NCBI GenBank assembly: GCA_019689955.1
Contig: JADGGM010000171.1
Coordinates: forward strand, 1 to 6,713
Direction: 5' to 3'
Source of the DNA: Gemmatimonadaceae bacterium
GTDB taxonomy: Bacteria; Gemmatimonadota; Gemmatimonadetes; Gemmatimonadales; Gemmatimonadaceae
Length of the DNA stretch: 6,713 nt
Position numbers and translations under genes: made by a program. This document shows positions 6,332 through 6,713 of the stretch, piece by piece. A model generated the notes under the pieces. It was given only the letters and a program-made list of their open reading frames with translations. It did not search any database and was not told the origin of the DNA. The first letter of the stretch is position 1, and each line of letters begins with the position of its first letter.

Positions 6332-6622
6332 TCAGCCCTCGAAGATTCCTTCGATCGTCTCCCCCTCACGGAGCGTGACGATCGCCTTTTTCCAGTGGGC
6401 GCGACGGCCGACGGACCTCCCCGTCCGACGCGTCTTCCCGCGATGGTTCGACGTCCACACGCCGGTCACGTGGACGCCGAACAGCGTCTCGAGCGCCTGC
6501 TTGATGCTCTGCTTGGTGGCATCGACGTGCACCTGAAACACGTACTCGCCGCGCTCCTGACGCGCCGCCGAGGTCTTCTCGGTGATGATCGGGCGAATGA
6601 TGGTCTCGTGAAGCGTCGGCAT
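6332..6622 (-). CDS. rplW: Large-subunit protein uL23 (L23)
   Basis: The product is a 96-residue 50S protein, the usual length for bacterial L23. It sits at the tunnel exit, binds 23S rRNA domain III and is the docking site for trigger factor and SRP. The N-terminal IIRPIITEKT motif (residues 8-17) is the L23 hallmark. The hydrophobic strand YVFQVHVDATK, the helix with QALETLFGV and the late basic loop ending GRRAHWKKAIVTL follow in the family order. The ATG start lies 3 nt after the rplD stop and has an AGGGG-type Shine-Dalgarno about 9 nt upstream, inside the end of rplD, consistent with translational coupling. The TGA stop is 3 nt before rplB. Nothing is truncated or odd. Confidence 0.97.
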   Translation of the reverse strand: MPTLHETIIRPIITEKTSAARQERGEYVFQVHVDATKQSIKQALETLFGVHVTGVWTSNHRGKTRRTGRSVGRRAHWKKAIVTLREGETIEGIFEG

Positions 6623-6625
6623 GGC

Positions 6626-6713
6626 TTATTTCCCCTTCTTCTTCGCCGCGGGCTTGGCCGCGCTCTTCTTCGCCGCGGGCTTGGCCGCCGCGCGCTTGGT
6701 CGCGGTCTTCTTC
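6626..6713 (-). CDS. rplD: Large-subunit protein uL4 (L4), C-terminal tail only (5' part outside window)
   Basis: Only the last 28 codons and a TAA stop are in the window. They encode a tail made almost wholly of Lys, Ala and Pro, containing two copies of AAKPAAKK and ending KKKGK. The gene is named by position: it lies directly upstream of rplW, 3 nt away, where L4 sits in bacterial S10 operons. No L4 core domain is visible. L4 is an early-assembly 50S protein that binds 23S rRNA and lines the exit tunnel with a long loop; in Enterobacteria it also represses the S10 operon. Typical bacterial L4 ends without such a tail, so this looks like a lineage-specific basic, histone-H1-like C-terminal extension, probably disordered and RNA-binding. 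The identity rests on synteny. A different Lys/Ala-rich protein inserted here is possible but less likely. Confidence 0.8.
   Translation of the reverse strand, partial: KKTATKRAAAKPAAKKSAAKPAAKKKGK
6638..6688. repeat. Two perfect 24-nt direct repeats with 27-nt period in the L4 tail
   Basis: Positions 6638-6661 and 6665-6688 are identical 24-mers separated by 3 nt. On the coding strand each encodes AAKPAAKK. The in-frame period of nine codons suggests the tail grew by tandem duplication. It is coding sequence and not an intergenic element. Confidence 0.85.

Overview
The window is a single, uninterrupted stretch of the conserved ribosomal-protein supercluster (bacterial S10 operon running into the spc operon). 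Every real gene is on the minus strand, so transcription runs from high to low coordinates. In that direction the genes are rplD (3' end only), rplW, rplB, rpsS, rplV, rpsC, rplP, rpmC, rpsQ, rplN, rplX, rplE, rpsN, rpsH, rplF, rplR and rpsE (5' end only). This is the textbook bacterial order, with no insertion, inversion or missing gene between rplD and rpsE.

The organism is a bacterium with high GC (roughly two thirds by eye) and strong G/C preference at third codon positions. The proteins are clearly bacterial in type (L2, L14, L16, S3, S19). S14 is the short zinc-binding form. Many proteins carry low-complexity basic or Ala-rich terminal extensions (L4, S5, L5, L24, S19, L29). I lean towards Gemmatimonadota or another deep high-GC phylum, but this is a low-confidence inference from general resemblance and no taxonomic marker was computed.

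Layout: positions 3159-6713 hold the S10-type part (L4 to S17) and 1-3146 the spc-type part (L14 to S5). The junction (rpsQ to rplN) is only 12 nt, with a strong ribosome-binding site and no terminator, so the two operons are probably co-transcribed. Most spacers are 1-21 nt or overlaps. The only larger ones are rplE-rpsN (32 nt) and rpsN-rpsH (61 nt), both with small potential hairpins. There is no gene-free stretch over 300 bases. I see no convincing promoter, Rho-independent terminator, tRNA, mobile element or CRISPR array.

Functionally, all products are structural parts of the 30S (S3, S5, S8, S14, S17, S19) or 50S (L2, L4, L5, L6, L14, L16, L18, L22, L23, L24, L29) subunit. Tight spacing and nested Shine-Dalgarno sites point to translational coupling. 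I found no previously undescribed system. The observations most worth checking are an altered, shortened motif of L2 next to the peptidyl-transferase centre, and the unusual terminal extensions of L4, L5 and L24.
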